From assembly GCA_026129765.1 (NCBI GenBank), contig JAHCHP010000006.1:62001-126000 (forward strand): 64,000 bases of DNA. Direction: 5' to 3'. Source of the stretch: Fimbriimonadia bacterium. Lineage in GTDB: Bacteria; Armatimonadota; Fimbriimonadia; Fimbriimonadales; GBS-DC. The notes below the pieces were generated by a model that saw only the letters and a program-made list of their open reading frames with translations, did not search any database and had not been told where the DNA came from. This document shows positions 41,142 to 50,812 of the stretch, piece by piece (positions within the stretch are counted from its first letter, which is position 1; each line of letters begins with the position of its first letter). The position numbers and the translations under genes were made by a program.

Positions 41142-41720
41142 ATGTCGGTTCAATCCTTTGAGGCATTTAGCGTGGCAACGCTTCAAGAGTGGTTAGATTT
41201 GCCAGAAGGACCTCCCTTCTTTGAGTGGGAGGCTGGGAGGTTGGTGGTTATACCCTCACCAAAAAAAATTCACCAAAAGATTGTAGGGCTGCTGTTTCAC
41301 GCGCTTTATGATTACGTTGCGCGTAACGATTTAGGGGTAGTTGTGATGGAATTGGATGTCGCGCTGCCCAACGGTGTAGGCTATTATCCTGACTTGGCGT
41401 TTATCGCCAAAGACCGGCTTTTACATCTTATGGGTGAGGATAACAAAATTCATGGCGCGCTCGACATGGTTGTGGAAGTCGTTTCGCCTTTCACACAGAG
41501 CCGCGATCGGGTCATTAAGTTTCAAAACTACTATGAGGCGGGCGTGTCCTGGTACTGGTTGATTGACAGCGAAACACTGGCGATCCAAGAGTTTGAGCAC
41601 TCTCCTGAAGGCTATTTGTGCCGAGCCACGATTTCCTCTGGCACGCTGTTTGAACCGAAACTGTTTCCTAACCTTAAAATTAACCTGCCCATGATACTTG
41701 GCGTTCAACCAGAAAGATAG
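41142..41720 (+). CDS. Uma2-family (DUF820) putative PD-(D/E)XK nuclease
   Basis: A 192-aa protein. YYPDLAFIAKDR and DMVVEVVSPFTQSRDRVIKF give the D...ExV core of the Uma2 restriction-like fold, and NYYEAGVSWYWLIDSETLAI the conserved C-terminal strand. This family is abundant in cyanobacteria, Chloroflexota and Armatimonadota and often moves; its activity is rarely shown. Preceded by GTGAGGT and a TATCAT -10 (41115-41120). Confidence 0.85.
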   Translation: MSVQSFEAFSVATLQEWLDLPEGPPFFEWEAGRLVVIPSPKKIHQKIVGLLFHALYDYVARNDLGVVVMELDVALPNGVGYYPDLAFIAKDRLLHLMGEDNKIHGALDMVVEVVSPFTQSRDRVIKFQNYYEAGVSWYWLIDSETLAIQEFEHSPEGYLCRATISSGTLFEPKLFPNLKINLPMILGVQPER

Positions 41721-41756
41721 CGAGCCAAAAACATTGGTAATCAAGAATTAGGGCTA

Positions 41757-42269
41757 TTGCTGAGCCGAATGCAGGCAACCGTTATAACCACTCCTGTCTT
41801 GCCAGGCAAGCAAGTCATCTTCAATTTGCGCGTTCCGGGTTCGTCTGGGGAACGAGCGAGTAGCGCTGGCATCGTTGTTATAGAACATAGAGAGCGCAGA
41901 GCAACTATCATAGAACTGAAAGATGGAGATACCTTTGATACGAAGAAAGCCAGCGGAGAACTTGACAACATGCAAAAAGTTACCTCTTGGCTGTCTGACC
42001 GCTTAGGATACAACACATCGATTGCTTTCTGCGCGTTCAATCAACCTGATAAAGAATCTATCATCCGGGGAGCAAAGGGACGTTTTAATAGAGATCAAGT
42101 TATGACAGGAGAAGATTTATGTGCGATTCTAGGGATAAACTATAGCGCTATTCAAAAACTGAGACGTGCTGACCAAAACGATAATCTGCGCTACTTCGTA
42201 GAAAACATCCTGAAAATTCCAGAGGTTAAATTAATCATCAATGAGCTTTATCCTGAAACGACACTTTGA
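41757..42269 (+). CDS. HinfI-like type II restriction endonuclease, possibly N-terminally shortened
   Basis: A 170-aa open frame (TTG 41757; first ATG 41769). IEHRERRATIIELKDGDTFDTKKASGE contains an E-L-K catalytic pair of a PD-(D/E)XK nuclease. Association with a GANTC-type methyltransferase 12 nt downstream identifies it as the likely cognate endonuclease. R.HinfI is 262 aa as I recall, and the frame here is open back only to the TAG stop of the Uma2 gene (41718), giving at most about 182 codons. About 80 N-terminal residues seem missing. It may be a decayed endonuclease or a short family member. Confidence 0.6.
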   Translation: MLSRMQATVITTPVLPGKQVIFNLRVPGSSGERASSAGIVVIEHRERRATIIELKDGDTFDTKKASGELDNMQKVTSWLSDRLGYNTSIAFCAFNQPDKESIIRGAKGRFNRDQVMTGEDLCAILGINYSAIQKLRRADQNDNLRYFVENILKIPEVKLIINELYPETTL

Positions 42270-43361
<1,092 letters not shown>

Positions 43362-43368
43362 CACATCG

Positions 43369-43713
43369 TCACATGTTCATGGTTGACTTAGCCCATCCGC
43401 TCACGAGAGGAAGTTCATACCATTCGCCCGAGTTGGCTTTGATACCCCCCAAAATAGCATAGACCAGCCCTACAATGTAAACAGCAGGCAATAAGAGCAA
43501 GCCTATCAAAACAATAGTCAATACGCCGGAAACAAATAACGCGACATAAATTGCGAGATGGAAAAAGAGCGCCTGCAACGCATGGAAAGCGACAAATTTG
43601 GACTTGTCTTTATAAACAAAGTAGAGAATGAGCGGCACAATGAACCCGCCGATGAAAAATGACAGATGAGACAACATGCCCCACGTTTTTTCCTCAGATG
43701 TAATTTCTCCCAT
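43369..43713 (-). CDS. DUF4870 small membrane protein
   Basis: A 114-aa protein. MGEITSEEKTWGMLSHLSFF, YFVYKDKSKFVAFHALQALFF and a terminal GEWYELPLVSGWA are DUF4870 hallmarks (three to four TM segments). Function unknown. It is a tandem paralogue of the next gene, 2 nt away. Confidence 0.88.
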   Translation of the reverse strand: MGEITSEEKTWGMLSHLSFFIGGFIVPLILYFVYKDKSKFVAFHALQALFFHLAIYVALFVSGVLTIVLIGLLLLPAVYIVGLVYAILGGIKANSGEWYELPLVSGWAKSTMNM

Positions 43714-43715
43714 GA

Positions 43716-44093
43716 TTATCCTCCTATCGTATTACGCGCCCACCCGCCGACCATCGGCAGTTCGTACCATTCGCCCGCATTGGCGCGAATCGCGCCGAGA
43801 ATGGGGAATACAATGGTCACAATGCCTATGACCACTGCCAGCAAGATCGCGGGCAGCAACAAGATCACGGTGATAGCCATTCCGCCCACAACCACCCATC
43901 CGACCAATAACAGCAGCTGAAAATAGAGCGATTGGATAGCGTGGAAAGCGACAAATTTAGACTTGTCTTTGTAGACCAGATAGATAACGAGCGGCACAAT
44001 ATATTGTCCGATACCTGCGCCCAAATAGCCCAGGAAACCGGCTAAGTGCGCCAACATAGCCCATAATCTTTCATCAGAAGTGGTATCAGTCAT
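43716..44093 (-). CDS. DUF4870 small membrane protein (paralogue)
   Basis: A 125-aa protein with the same layout as its neighbour (ERLWAMLAHLAGFLGYLGAG, VYKDKSKFVAFHAIQSLYF, GEWYELPMVGGWA). The pair arose by tandem duplication and is co-transcribed on the minus strand. Confidence 0.88.
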   Translation of the reverse strand: MTDTTSDERLWAMLAHLAGFLGYLGAGIGQYIVPLVIYLVYKDKSKFVAFHAIQSLYFQLLLLVGWVVVGGMAITVILLLPAILLAVVIGIVTIVFPILGAIRANAGEWYELPMVGGWARNTIGG

Positions 44094-44218
44094 TAGGTTT
44101 TCCCCAACACGCTAAGAATACCTGTTTTTTACGCGAAAAGTTCAATCTTCAAGGAAAACACGCTTCTCTGCTTTAACGAGTGACCCTCTCGGAACTCCTC
44201 CACGTTCCGAATATCGGG

Positions 44219-44224
44219 TACTCT
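44219..44224 (+). promoter_or_regulatory. -10 element of a leaderless transcript (NYN gene)
   Basis: GGGTACTCT, 6 nt before ATG 44231; no ribosome-binding site. Confidence 0.4.
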
Positions 44225-44230
44225 TAGGCT

Positions 44231-45211
44231 ATGATGAACACTATGACAATCCCTATGATAAGCACCCTCCCTCCAGAATCGCTCCTGACGCGGGGCGGAT
44301 ATGCCAGCGTCTTTATCGATTACGAAAACATCTATTACTACCTTTTTAATGCGGAAGTGGACGACCCCGAAGAGGCAGTTATTCATGTCCTGCGCGAAAT
44401 TCGCAAGTGGTTGCCAGAACAGCGCGGTGAGCAGTGTATTGCGATGGAAGCCTACGCCGATTTTGACCGGGTTAATATTGAATTAGGTCCGCTCTACTTG
44501 ATGGGTGTCGAGACCCATAATGTGTTGGGAACCGAACATAAGAATGCGGCAGATATGAGACTTTGTATCGATGCGTTATCGTTGCTGTATACACGCCCAA
44601 CAATTAATACCTTTGTGTTTGTGGCGGGCGACCGCGACTATATTCCGCTGATACAACATCTTAAAAAACAGGCGAAAAATGTGTTAGTCGTCGCGTTTCG
44701 GGGCAGTTTGTCGGGCGATCTATTAGTGAATGTGGGTGAAGAAAATTTTATTGATGCGCAAGAAATGGTCACCGATTCTGTTCGCAAACAGTTGGAAGCG
44801 GCGCGCCACCGGCAGGCGATTCAAGCCAAACTGAAAATCCCTTCCACTGCGACAACGGGTAAGCCTCCGGTCTTAAGGCGGGACCCCTCCTACAAAATGC
44901 AGGAAGCAAAATTCGAAAATGAACGCCCTATCGACGATGAGAACGCCCGCATTTGCTTGCAAGTGTTACTGGAAGATTTTGGTCATCATAAAGAGGTCTT
45001 TTTGAAACCTTATCTCAAACGCTTGAATGACGCGCTGTCTTGGCTGGCGAACTTCCAGCGAAAAGCGCTGATTGAAGACTTGATTGACCGAGGCGCCATC
45101 GCGATTGAGACGCGCAAGCGGGATGATGTGCCGCCCGAATTTCAAGATTATTCCGTCGCGATTATCAATTGGAACCACCCCACCGTGCAGGAATTGAACC
45201 CGGGACTGTGA
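44231..45211 (+). CDS. NYN-domain (LabA/PIN-like) putative ribonuclease
   Basis: A 326-aa protein. The NYN fold covers about residues 25-180: GYASVFIDYENIYYYLF (metal Asp), a middle segment ending in KNAADMRLCIDALSLLY, and FVFVAGDRDYIPLIQHLKKQ, as in LabA/DUF88 proteins. The C-terminal about 110 residues (from ARICLQVLLEDFGHHKEVFL) form an OST-HTH/LOTUS-like winged-helix region, common on NYN nucleases. Probably acts on RNA. Confidence 0.85.
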   Translation: MMNTMTIPMISTLPPESLLTRGGYASVFIDYENIYYYLFNAEVDDPEEAVIHVLREIRKWLPEQRGEQCIAMEAYADFDRVNIELGPLYLMGVETHNVLGTEHKNAADMRLCIDALSLLYTRPTINTFVFVAGDRDYIPLIQHLKKQAKNVLVVAFRGSLSGDLLVNVGEENFIDAQEMVTDSVRKQLEAARHRQAIQAKLKIPSTATTGKPPVLRRDPSYKMQEAKFENERPIDDENARICLQVLLEDFGHHKEVFLKPYLKRLNDALSWLANFQRKALIEDLIDRGAIAIETRKRDDVPPEFQDYSVAIINWNHPTVQELNPGL

Positions 45212-45226
45212 GAATCAGCGGCACGC

Positions 45227-46366
45227 TCAGCTGACTATCGCTTGTTCGGTTTGTTGATCAAACAGATGCAGGCGGCGCAAATCGATCGCTAAACGAAGCG
45301 TGTCTTGTTCATGGCAGGCGTAATCCGCATTGACTTGCGCAATGAAGCGCGTCTCTCCCGCCACTAAATGGAGGTCCATGCGGTCACCCAACGGTTCAAT
45401 CACATCGATTCGCGCCTCAAACGGTTCGGAAGGTTGAACGCGCGGCGCGGGCGCATCGGCAGGGAAAAAGTCTTGCGGGCGAACACCCAATATCACCGGC
45501 TTGCCGCCATAGGCGCGCGTTTTTTCCATCGCTTCTGGCGGCAGCGAGAAGCGCATGGCGGGCGACTGGAACGCTCCATCGGAGACGCTGCCCTTGAAGA
45601 AGTTCATGGGCGGTGTACCGATAAAACCCGCCACGAACAGATTCGCCGGGTGATGATACACCTCTTCGGGCGTGCCGACTTGTTGCAATTTTCCGTGATT
45701 CATCACCGCGATCCGCGACCCCAGGGTCATGGCTTCTTTTTGATCGTGAGTCACATAGAGAGTCGTGACTCCGAGCGCTTCCTGAAGTTTTTTCAGCTCG
45801 GCGCGGGTTTGATCCCGGAGCTTCGCGTCCAGATTCGAGAGCGGTTCATCCATCAGAAACACTTTGGGTTTGCGCACAATCGCGCGCGCCAGCGCGACTC
45901 GCTGCCGTTGACCGCCCGATAGTTCTTTCGGTTTACGGTGGAGCAGTTCAAGAATGCCCAGCATTTGCGCTGCCGCTTTCACGCGCTCGTCGATGCTGCG
46001 CTTGACATTCTGTGCTTCGCCCCAATGGCTGAGCTGCCAAACAGTGGTCTTCAACTCTCGCAATCGCAAACTAAAGGCGATGTTATCGTAGACCGTCATA
46101 TGCGGGTAGAGCGCGTAACTTTGAAACACCATGGCGATGTCTCGGTCGCGCGGCGAAAGGTCATCGACTCGCCGGTCATCCACTGAAATCGATCCCTCGC
46201 TGGGTTCTTCCAACCCCGCCAGCATGCGCAAGGCGGTTGTTTTACCGCAGCCCGAGGGTCCCACAAAGACCATGAATTCCTGATCTTTGATTTCCAAATT
46301 GAGGTCATTGACGGCGATGACGGTCCCAAACCGTTTCGTGATATTGCTAAACGTTACCTGTGCCAT
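45227..46366 (-). CDS. MalK/UgpC-type ABC transporter ATP-binding protein
   Basis: A 379-aa ATPase of CUT1 sugar importers. Walker A VGPSGCGKTTALR, Q-loop FQSYALYPHMTVYDNI, signature LSGGQRQRVALARA, Walker B VFLMDEPLSNLDAKLR, H-loop THDQ, then a MalK-type TOBE regulatory domain (VILGVRPQDFF, RMDLHLVAGETRF). An insert of about 15 residues (around TVWQLSHWGEAQNVKR) follows the Q-loop segment where relatives have a short KVPxxEI linker. No permease or binding-protein gene is nearby, so it may energise several importers. Start ATG 46366 with a divergent promoter to the ankyrin gene. Confidence 0.92.
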   Translation of the reverse strand: MAQVTFSNITKRFGTVIAVNDLNLEIKDQEFMVFVGPSGCGKTTALRMLAGLEEPSEGSISVDDRRVDDLSPRDRDIAMVFQSYALYPHMTVYDNIAFSLRLRELKTTVWQLSHWGEAQNVKRSIDERVKAAAQMLGILELLHRKPKELSGGQRQRVALARAIVRKPKVFLMDEPLSNLDAKLRDQTRAELKKLQEALGVTTLYVTHDQKEAMTLGSRIAVMNHGKLQQVGTPEEVYHHPANLFVAGFIGTPPMNFFKGSVSDGAFQSPAMRFSLPPEAMEKTRAYGGKPVILGVRPQDFFPADAPAPRVQPSEPFEARIDVIEPLGDRMDLHLVAGETRFIAQVNADYACHEQDTLRLAIDLRRLHLFDQQTEQAIVS

Positions 46367-46408
46367 GATCAAGTGGGAAAATTGTACCTGATTATCTCTG
46401 CAAAGGGG

Positions 46409-46414
46409 TATAAT
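46409..46414 (+). promoter_or_regulatory. -10 element of a leaderless transcript (ankyrin gene)
   Basis: GGGGTATAAT, exactly 6 nt before ATG 46421. A divergent TACAAT (46381-46386, minus) serves the ABC ATPase gene. Confidence 0.55.
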
Positions 46415-46420
46415 CACTTT

Positions 46421-47275
46421 ATGCAAAATCCATCGTCTCACAACGATTCTTCCGACGGTAGCCAAGAAAGGAGAATGTCTCGTGGAGATACTTCCGACTT
46501 TTCGCAGGATGAAATCGAAGGGATGGAGTCAGAGTGGATTCACATTGGCAAGTCTGATTGGAAGCCCGCGATTCTTCTCAAGATGCGTCGCGATGGTCAC
46601 GAAACATCCCCCGTTGATACCGGCGAGTCTGATCTCAAGCCGGAGGACTCAGCCCCTCACAAGAGGTCAACGTTGGGGCGCTGGATTGTATTGGCGATGG
46701 TCTTACCGTTTTTGGTTGCGATTCCGCTTATCTTCTCGCCTTGGTTCCGCGACACGCGCTCCCACAACGCCGAAGTGAATGTGGAAATGATTGAGGCGAT
46801 TGACGCGGGCAACTTGGCGCGAGTTTCCGCGCTATTGGCAGATGGCGCGTCGGTCAACGCGAAAACAAAAAGCGGATTGACGGCTCTCAGTGTGGCGACG
46901 ATCCGGGGTGAAACCGCCATCGCGAAGTTGTTGATTGAGCGGGGAGCAAGTTTGGACGCGCGCGATAAGAGCGGAACCCAAGCCACACCCGGCAACGCGG
47001 CCATTCATTGGGCAGCGATTTATGGGAGAACAGAGATTTTGAAAACGCTGTTGGAACATGGAATGGTGCCAGACCAGCGGGATCGCAACGGCAAAACGCT
47101 GTTGATGCTGGCAGCCGAAAATGGACATCTGCAGACGGTTCAGTTTTTGCTGGAGCGAGGCGCGGACCCTAACGCCAAAAGTTTGATGGGAGAAACGCCC
47201 TTTGTTTGCGCGGAACGCAGCGGTAAATCGGAAGTTAAGGAGACAATACAACATGCAATCCTATCCACTCACTGA
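46421..47275 (+). CDS. Membrane-anchored ankyrin-repeat protein
   Basis: A 284-aa protein with a hydrophilic N-terminal region of about 85 residues, one TM helix (WIVLAMVLPFLVAIPLIF) and an outward or periplasmic ankyrin domain of four to five repeats (ALLADGASVNAKTKSGLTAL, LLIERGASLDARDKSGTQA, LLEHGMVPDQRDRNGKTLL, LLERGADPNAKSLMGETPF). A protein-interaction role is inferred. ATG 46421 is chosen for its -10 spacing; ATG 46475 with AAGGAG only 1 nt away is an alternative. It overlaps the PhyH gene by 23 nt. Confidence 0.82.
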   Translation: MQNPSSHNDSSDGSQERRMSRGDTSDFSQDEIEGMESEWIHIGKSDWKPAILLKMRRDGHETSPVDTGESDLKPEDSAPHKRSTLGRWIVLAMVLPFLVAIPLIFSPWFRDTRSHNAEVNVEMIEAIDAGNLARVSALLADGASVNAKTKSGLTALSVATIRGETAIAKLLIERGASLDARDKSGTQATPGNAAIHWAAIYGRTEILKTLLEHGMVPDQRDRNGKTLLMLAAENGHLQTVQFLLERGADPNAKSLMGETPFVCAERSGKSEVKETIQHAILSTH

Positions 47276-48029
47276 GGATCAAATTCGAGACTACCAAGAG
47301 AACGGCTTTATCGCTTTGCCGGGCGTTTTGACTCCTGACGAGCTGTCAGAACTGCGCGCGATTGCGGAAGAGATTTTAGACACGCCTTACGAAGCGCGTG
47401 TCGAGACTTCCCGCAACAATGCAGAGTATGAGAAGATCTTTGTTCAGAAGGTCAATTTATGGCAGGTGGAGGAGCGCATTCGTAAGTTCAGCCTGCACCC
47501 GCGTTTAGCGGAGATCGCGCGCAAGTTGGCGGGGGCAGAGCATATTCGAATTTGGCATGATCATCTCTTGACGAAAAAGCCCGGCGACAGCAAACCGACC
47601 GCTTGGCATCAAGACCGTCCTTATTGGCCGCACAATGATACCGGACAGCTTTCGATGTGGATCGCTCTTCAGGATGTGGATACTCGCAATGGATGCATGG
47701 GGTTTGTTCCCGGCTCGCATCGATTGGGTCCATTAGATCCGGTTAATCTGGTGAATCCACAAGACCTCTACCCTCATGTGGAAGGCAAAACTTCGGAAGA
47801 TTTTCAGCCGGTTTTTGTGCCTTTGAAAGCGGGCGACTGCACGTTCCATAACGCGCTCACATTTCACGGCGCGGGCGCAAACACGACCGATCAGCCCCGT
47901 CTCGCGTTTGTGGTGATCTATATGCCCGATGGAACGCTCTTTACAGGCAGCCCGCACGTGGTCACAGAAGGATTGAATCTGCCTGCCGGTGAACCTCTAT
48001 CGGGTGATCTGTTTCCCATTGTGGGGTGA
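47253..48029 (+). CDS. Phytanoyl-CoA dioxygenase (PhyH) family Fe(II)/2-oxoglutarate oxygenase
   Basis: A 258-aa double-stranded beta-helix oxygenase. TAWHQDRPYWPHND supplies the H-x-D iron ligands, SMWIALQDVDTRNGCMGFVP the conserved core, and DCTFHNALTFHGAGANTTD the distal His; RLAFVVIYMP binds 2-oxoglutarate. Substrate unknown; many bacterial members hydroxylate secondary metabolites. Start ATG 47253 has AAGGAG 10 nt upstream, inside the ankyrin gene. Confidence 0.9.
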   Translation: MQSYPLTEDQIRDYQENGFIALPGVLTPDELSELRAIAEEILDTPYEARVETSRNNAEYEKIFVQKVNLWQVEERIRKFSLHPRLAEIARKLAGAEHIRIWHDHLLTKKPGDSKPTAWHQDRPYWPHNDTGQLSMWIALQDVDTRNGCMGFVPGSHRLGPLDPVNLVNPQDLYPHVEGKTSEDFQPVFVPLKAGDCTFHNALTFHGAGANTTDQPRLAFVVIYMPDGTLFTGSPHVVTEGLNLPAGEPLSGDLFPIVG

Positions 48030-48044
48030 GAAAGCATAAAAAAT

Positions 48045-48071
48045 CCTCTGCTCCGAACGAGGGAGCAGAGG
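48045..48071 (-). terminator. Intrinsic terminator, copy A
   Basis: CCTCTGCTCC / GGAGCAGAGG 10-bp stem with 7-nt loop; in the minus direction it is followed by ATTTTTT. Identical in sequence to 48611-48637. Confidence 0.85.
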
Positions 48072-48108
48072 AGGGGTTGACGGAAGGTAGTCGTCAAACT
48101 TTCAATTG

Positions 48109-48438
48109 TTAGTTCATTGCGATTCCGAATTCGTTGTAGATTGCTCCGCGGTTTACCACTTTGATGACGTAGCGTCCATTATCAGTCGGTTTCCAAACGC
48201 AAATACATTCGTCGATAGGTTCGGTATCATGAGTTATCAGGTTGCCCTGTTCGTCATAGACAAACATATCTAAATCGGTATCGCCATCACCAGAGACAGC
48301 AACGGCTGCGATTTGAACCGCGCGATAGCTTTTGACGAAAGATTTCGTTTCGCCCGGTTGGATTGTATGGGTTTCAAAAGTCAAGTTTTCGGTGTTTCCA
48401 GCGCAAGAGATAGTTCTTAAAAGTAATTCGCGATACAT
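48109..48438 (-). CDS. Small beta-sandwich protein (PPC-like), paralogue lacking a signal peptide
   Basis: A 109-aa protein. Its core SGDGDTDLDMFVYDEQGNLI, CICVWKPTDNGRYVIKVVNRG and YNEFGIAMN is nearly the same as the downstream-coordinate neighbour (48667-49026) and resembles bacterial pre-peptidase C-terminal domains. The N-terminus here (MYRELLLRTISCAGNTENLT) is not a signal peptide, while the neighbour has one. ATG 48438 follows a GGAGGAGTG binding site. Confidence 0.72.
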   Translation of the reverse strand: MYRELLLRTISCAGNTENLTFETHTIQPGETKSFVKSYRAVQIAAVAVSGDGDTDLDMFVYDEQGNLITHDTEPIDECICVWKPTDNGRYVIKVVNRGAIYNEFGIAMN

Positions 48439-48610
48439 ATCTTTCACTCCTCCAATGAATAGGGTAAATTTCAATTTGCCTCGAGGGGATGACCCTTTTT
48501 AGCTCACATAGAATGATAACGAGAATATTCGTGAGTTCTTACAGAATAGTTATTAACAACAGATAACAGTAAAAATCTATTATTGACAGCCTTTCTCGTG
48601 AAAAAAGAAA

Positions 48611-48637
48611 CCTCTGCTCCGAACGAGGGAGCAGAGG
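48611..48637 (-). terminator. Intrinsic terminator, copy B
   Basis: Same 27 bases as copy A; in the minus direction it is followed by TTTCTTTTTT. Confidence 0.85.
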
Positions 48638-48666
48638 TGAGGGAGGAAGGAGGCCTGATGTTAAAA

Positions 48667-49026
48667 TTAGTCTGCAGCAATATAGAACTCATTGTATACA
48701 TAGCCGCGATTGACGACTTTAATCGTATATTTCCCGGTATACCTGGGCGTCCAAAGGCAAAGGCAATCATCAGTTGGATCATCATCATAGGCCACCAATG
48801 CACCATTACGATCGTAAATATACAAATCTAAATCGGTATCGCCATCACCAGAGACTAACACGCCTGCTAATCTGCCCTTATAGAAGCTCTCGCTAAATGA
48901 TTTAGAGCTTCGAGCATTGACGACATGATATCCCGACACTCCACCACCAACTCGGTCCGCAAAAGTAACGGACATCAACATCGATAAAGCTGCTACTGCC
49001 ATCAACAAGATTCCACGCTTTTTCAC
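48667..49026 (-). CDS. Small exported beta-sandwich protein (PPC-like)
   Basis: A 119-aa protein with a cleavable signal peptide (MKKRGILLMAVAALSMLMSV, ending TFA), then the PPC-like core VSGDGDTDLDLYIYDRNGAL, CLCLWTPRYTGKYTIKVVNRG, YNEFYIAAD. Tandem paralogue of 48109-48438, each with its own identical terminator. Function unknown. Confidence 0.75.
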   Translation of the reverse strand: MKKRGILLMAVAALSMLMSVTFADRVGGGVSGYHVVNARSSKSFSESFYKGRLAGVLVSGDGDTDLDLYIYDRNGALVAYDDDPTDDCLCLWTPRYTGKYTIKVVNRGYVYNEFYIAAD

Positions 49027-49167
49027 TTGGGTAAATCCTCCTATGTTTTAGTTCTTACTGTTTTTTTGTTTGCCGGAGGTCTGCTTCGTTCCGGCTTACA
49101 CAGCGTTATAACGGCAGCCACAAGCAATTCTTACAGCGTGCTTACATTTTATTGTTTGCCCTTCAGG

Positions 49168-49173
49168 TATTCT
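49168..49173 (+). promoter_or_regulatory. -10 element of leaderless asd transcript
   Basis: CAGGTATTCT, 7 nt before ATG 49181; no Shine-Dalgarno. Nearly identical to the site before 63195. Confidence 0.5.
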
Positions 49174-49180
49174 CTTAAAT

Positions 49181-50176
49181 ATGGGATTCAAAGTAGCGAT
49201 AGTGGGCGCGACCGGCGCAGTCGGACAGGAGTTGTTGCGAACGCTGGAAAGACGCTCGTTTCCGGTTTCAGAGTTGCGATTATTGGCGTCGGAGCGTTCT
49301 GCAGGAAAGACGATGGCTTTTCAAGGTTTCGACTTAACCGTCGAACCGCTCCGGGAGGATGCTTTTCAGGGATGTGAGGTTGCCTTCTTCTCGGCGGGAG
49401 CCAGCCGCAGCCGGGAGTTCGCGCCGCCTGCGGTGACGGCGGGCGCGCTGGTCATCGATAACTCATCAGCGTTCCGCATGGACCCCTCCGTGCCTCTGGT
49501 GATCCCTGAGATCAATATCGACCATGCGCGCGAACACCGAGGCATTATTGCCAATCCGAACTGTTCCGCGATTATTTTGTTGATGGCGGTCGCGCCCTTG
49601 ATGCGCTTGGCGAGTATCGAGCGCATTGTGGTCTCAACCTACCAGGCAGCCAGCGGGGCAGGCGCGCAAGCCATACAGGAGTTGTTGGATCAAACCAGAG
49701 ATTATATCGAGGGAAAACCGGTGGTTCCCAAAATCCTACCGCATCCTTACGCCTTCAATCTCTTTTCCCACAACACCCCGATCAATGAATATGGCTACAA
49801 CGAAGAAGAATGGAAAGTGATTCAAGAATCGCGTAAAATTTTGAACTTACCCGATTTGCGATTGGGCGTTACCTGCGCGCGCGTGCCGGTACTGCGGGCG
49901 CACAGCGAGAGCATCACGGTGGAGTTCGACCACCGTCCCTCCTTGGATATGATCTACGGAGCCTATGAGCGGTTTCCCGGCGTGCGGGTGGTAGACGATA
50001 GGGCGAATAATTACTTCCCCATGCCTCTGGACGCGAGCGGTCAAGACGAGGTTCTGGTGGGGCGGATTCGCGAAGATGTTTCTCACCCGCAGGCAGTCAG
50101 CCTCTTCGCGGCGGGCGACCAACTGCTGAAGGGCGCAGCGCTCAACGCGGTTCAGATTGCAGAATCCTTGCTGTGA
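49181..50176 (+). CDS. asd: Aspartate-semialdehyde dehydrogenase
   Basis: A 331-aa NADP-dependent enzyme of the aspartate family amino-acid and diaminopimelate pathway. VAIVGATGAVGQELLRTLE is the dinucleotide-binding loop, IIANPNCSAI contains the catalytic C128, and TYQAASGAGAQAI and RVPVLRAHSESITVEF (catalytic His) are standard. Full length. Convergent with upp, 4 nt apart. Confidence 0.96.
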   Translation: MGFKVAIVGATGAVGQELLRTLERRSFPVSELRLLASERSAGKTMAFQGFDLTVEPLREDAFQGCEVAFFSAGASRSREFAPPAVTAGALVIDNSSAFRMDPSVPLVIPEINIDHAREHRGIIANPNCSAIILLMAVAPLMRLASIERIVVSTYQAASGAGAQAIQELLDQTRDYIEGKPVVPKILPHPYAFNLFSHNTPINEYGYNEEEWKVIQESRKILNLPDLRLGVTCARVPVLRAHSESITVEFDHRPSLDMIYGAYERFPGVRVVDDRANNYFPMPLDASGQDEVLVGRIREDVSHPQAVSLFAAGDQLLKGAALNAVQIAESLL

Positions 50177-50180
50177 AATA

Positions 50181-50807
50181 TTAACGCGCGTTTGTGCCGT
50201 AAAGGCGGTCGCCGAAATCGCCCAAGCCAGGTAAAATATACTTCTGCGCGTTTAGCCCGCGGTCTAACGAGGCGGTGTATATCTCCACTTCGGGATAGCG
50301 GCTATCCAGTGTTTGAACGCCTTCGGGAGTAGCCACCACGCAAATATGCGCCACATCGCGCGCGCCTGCTTCAAACAACACATCCAATGCCTGCGCTGCC
50401 GAACCGCCCGTCGCCAACATCGGGTCTAACAACAAGACACGACTGTCTTCCAACGGAGGTAATTTCCGATAATAAGCGCGGGCAATCGCGGTTTGTTCAT
50501 CGCGTTCCAATCCGACATAACCCACTCGGACATCGGGAAACAGATCGGTGATTGGCTCCAGCATACCCAAGCCTGCGCGCAAAATAGGAACCGCCACCAC
50601 CGTTTTGGCGAGCGTGTGACCTTCGGTGGGTTCCAAAGGGGTCTGAACCGTTCCTGAAACGACCGGAATGCCTCGTGTCGCTTCAATCGCCAACAAAAAC
50701 GTCAACTGCCGTGTGTAGGCGCGAAAACGCGCTGGTTCCGTCTGCTCGTCGCGCAGGCGGGTCAGTAAATGTTTCACTAAGGGATGATCCAAAACGATGA
50801 GAGCCAT
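50181..50807 (-). CDS. upp: Uracil phosphoribosyltransferase
   Basis: A 208-aa pyrimidine-salvage enzyme making UMP from uracil and PRPP. LIVLDHPLVKHLLTRLRDE at the start, VPILRAGLGMLEP, and the PRPP loop LLDPMLATGGSAAQALD are diagnostic; the C-terminus YILPGLGDFGDRLYGT binds uracil. Start ATG 50807, 5 nt after the stop of the zinc-ribbon gene. Last gene of a six-gene minus-strand operon. Confidence 0.95.
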   Translation of the reverse strand: MALIVLDHPLVKHLLTRLRDEQTEPARFRAYTRQLTFLLAIEATRGIPVVSGTVQTPLEPTEGHTLAKTVVAVPILRAGLGMLEPITDLFPDVRVGYVGLERDEQTAIARAYYRKLPPLEDSRVLLLDPMLATGGSAAQALDVLFEAGARDVAHICVVATPEGVQTLDSRYPEVEIYTASLDRGLNAQKYILPGLGDFGDRLYGTNAR

Positions 50808-50812
50808 AGTCG

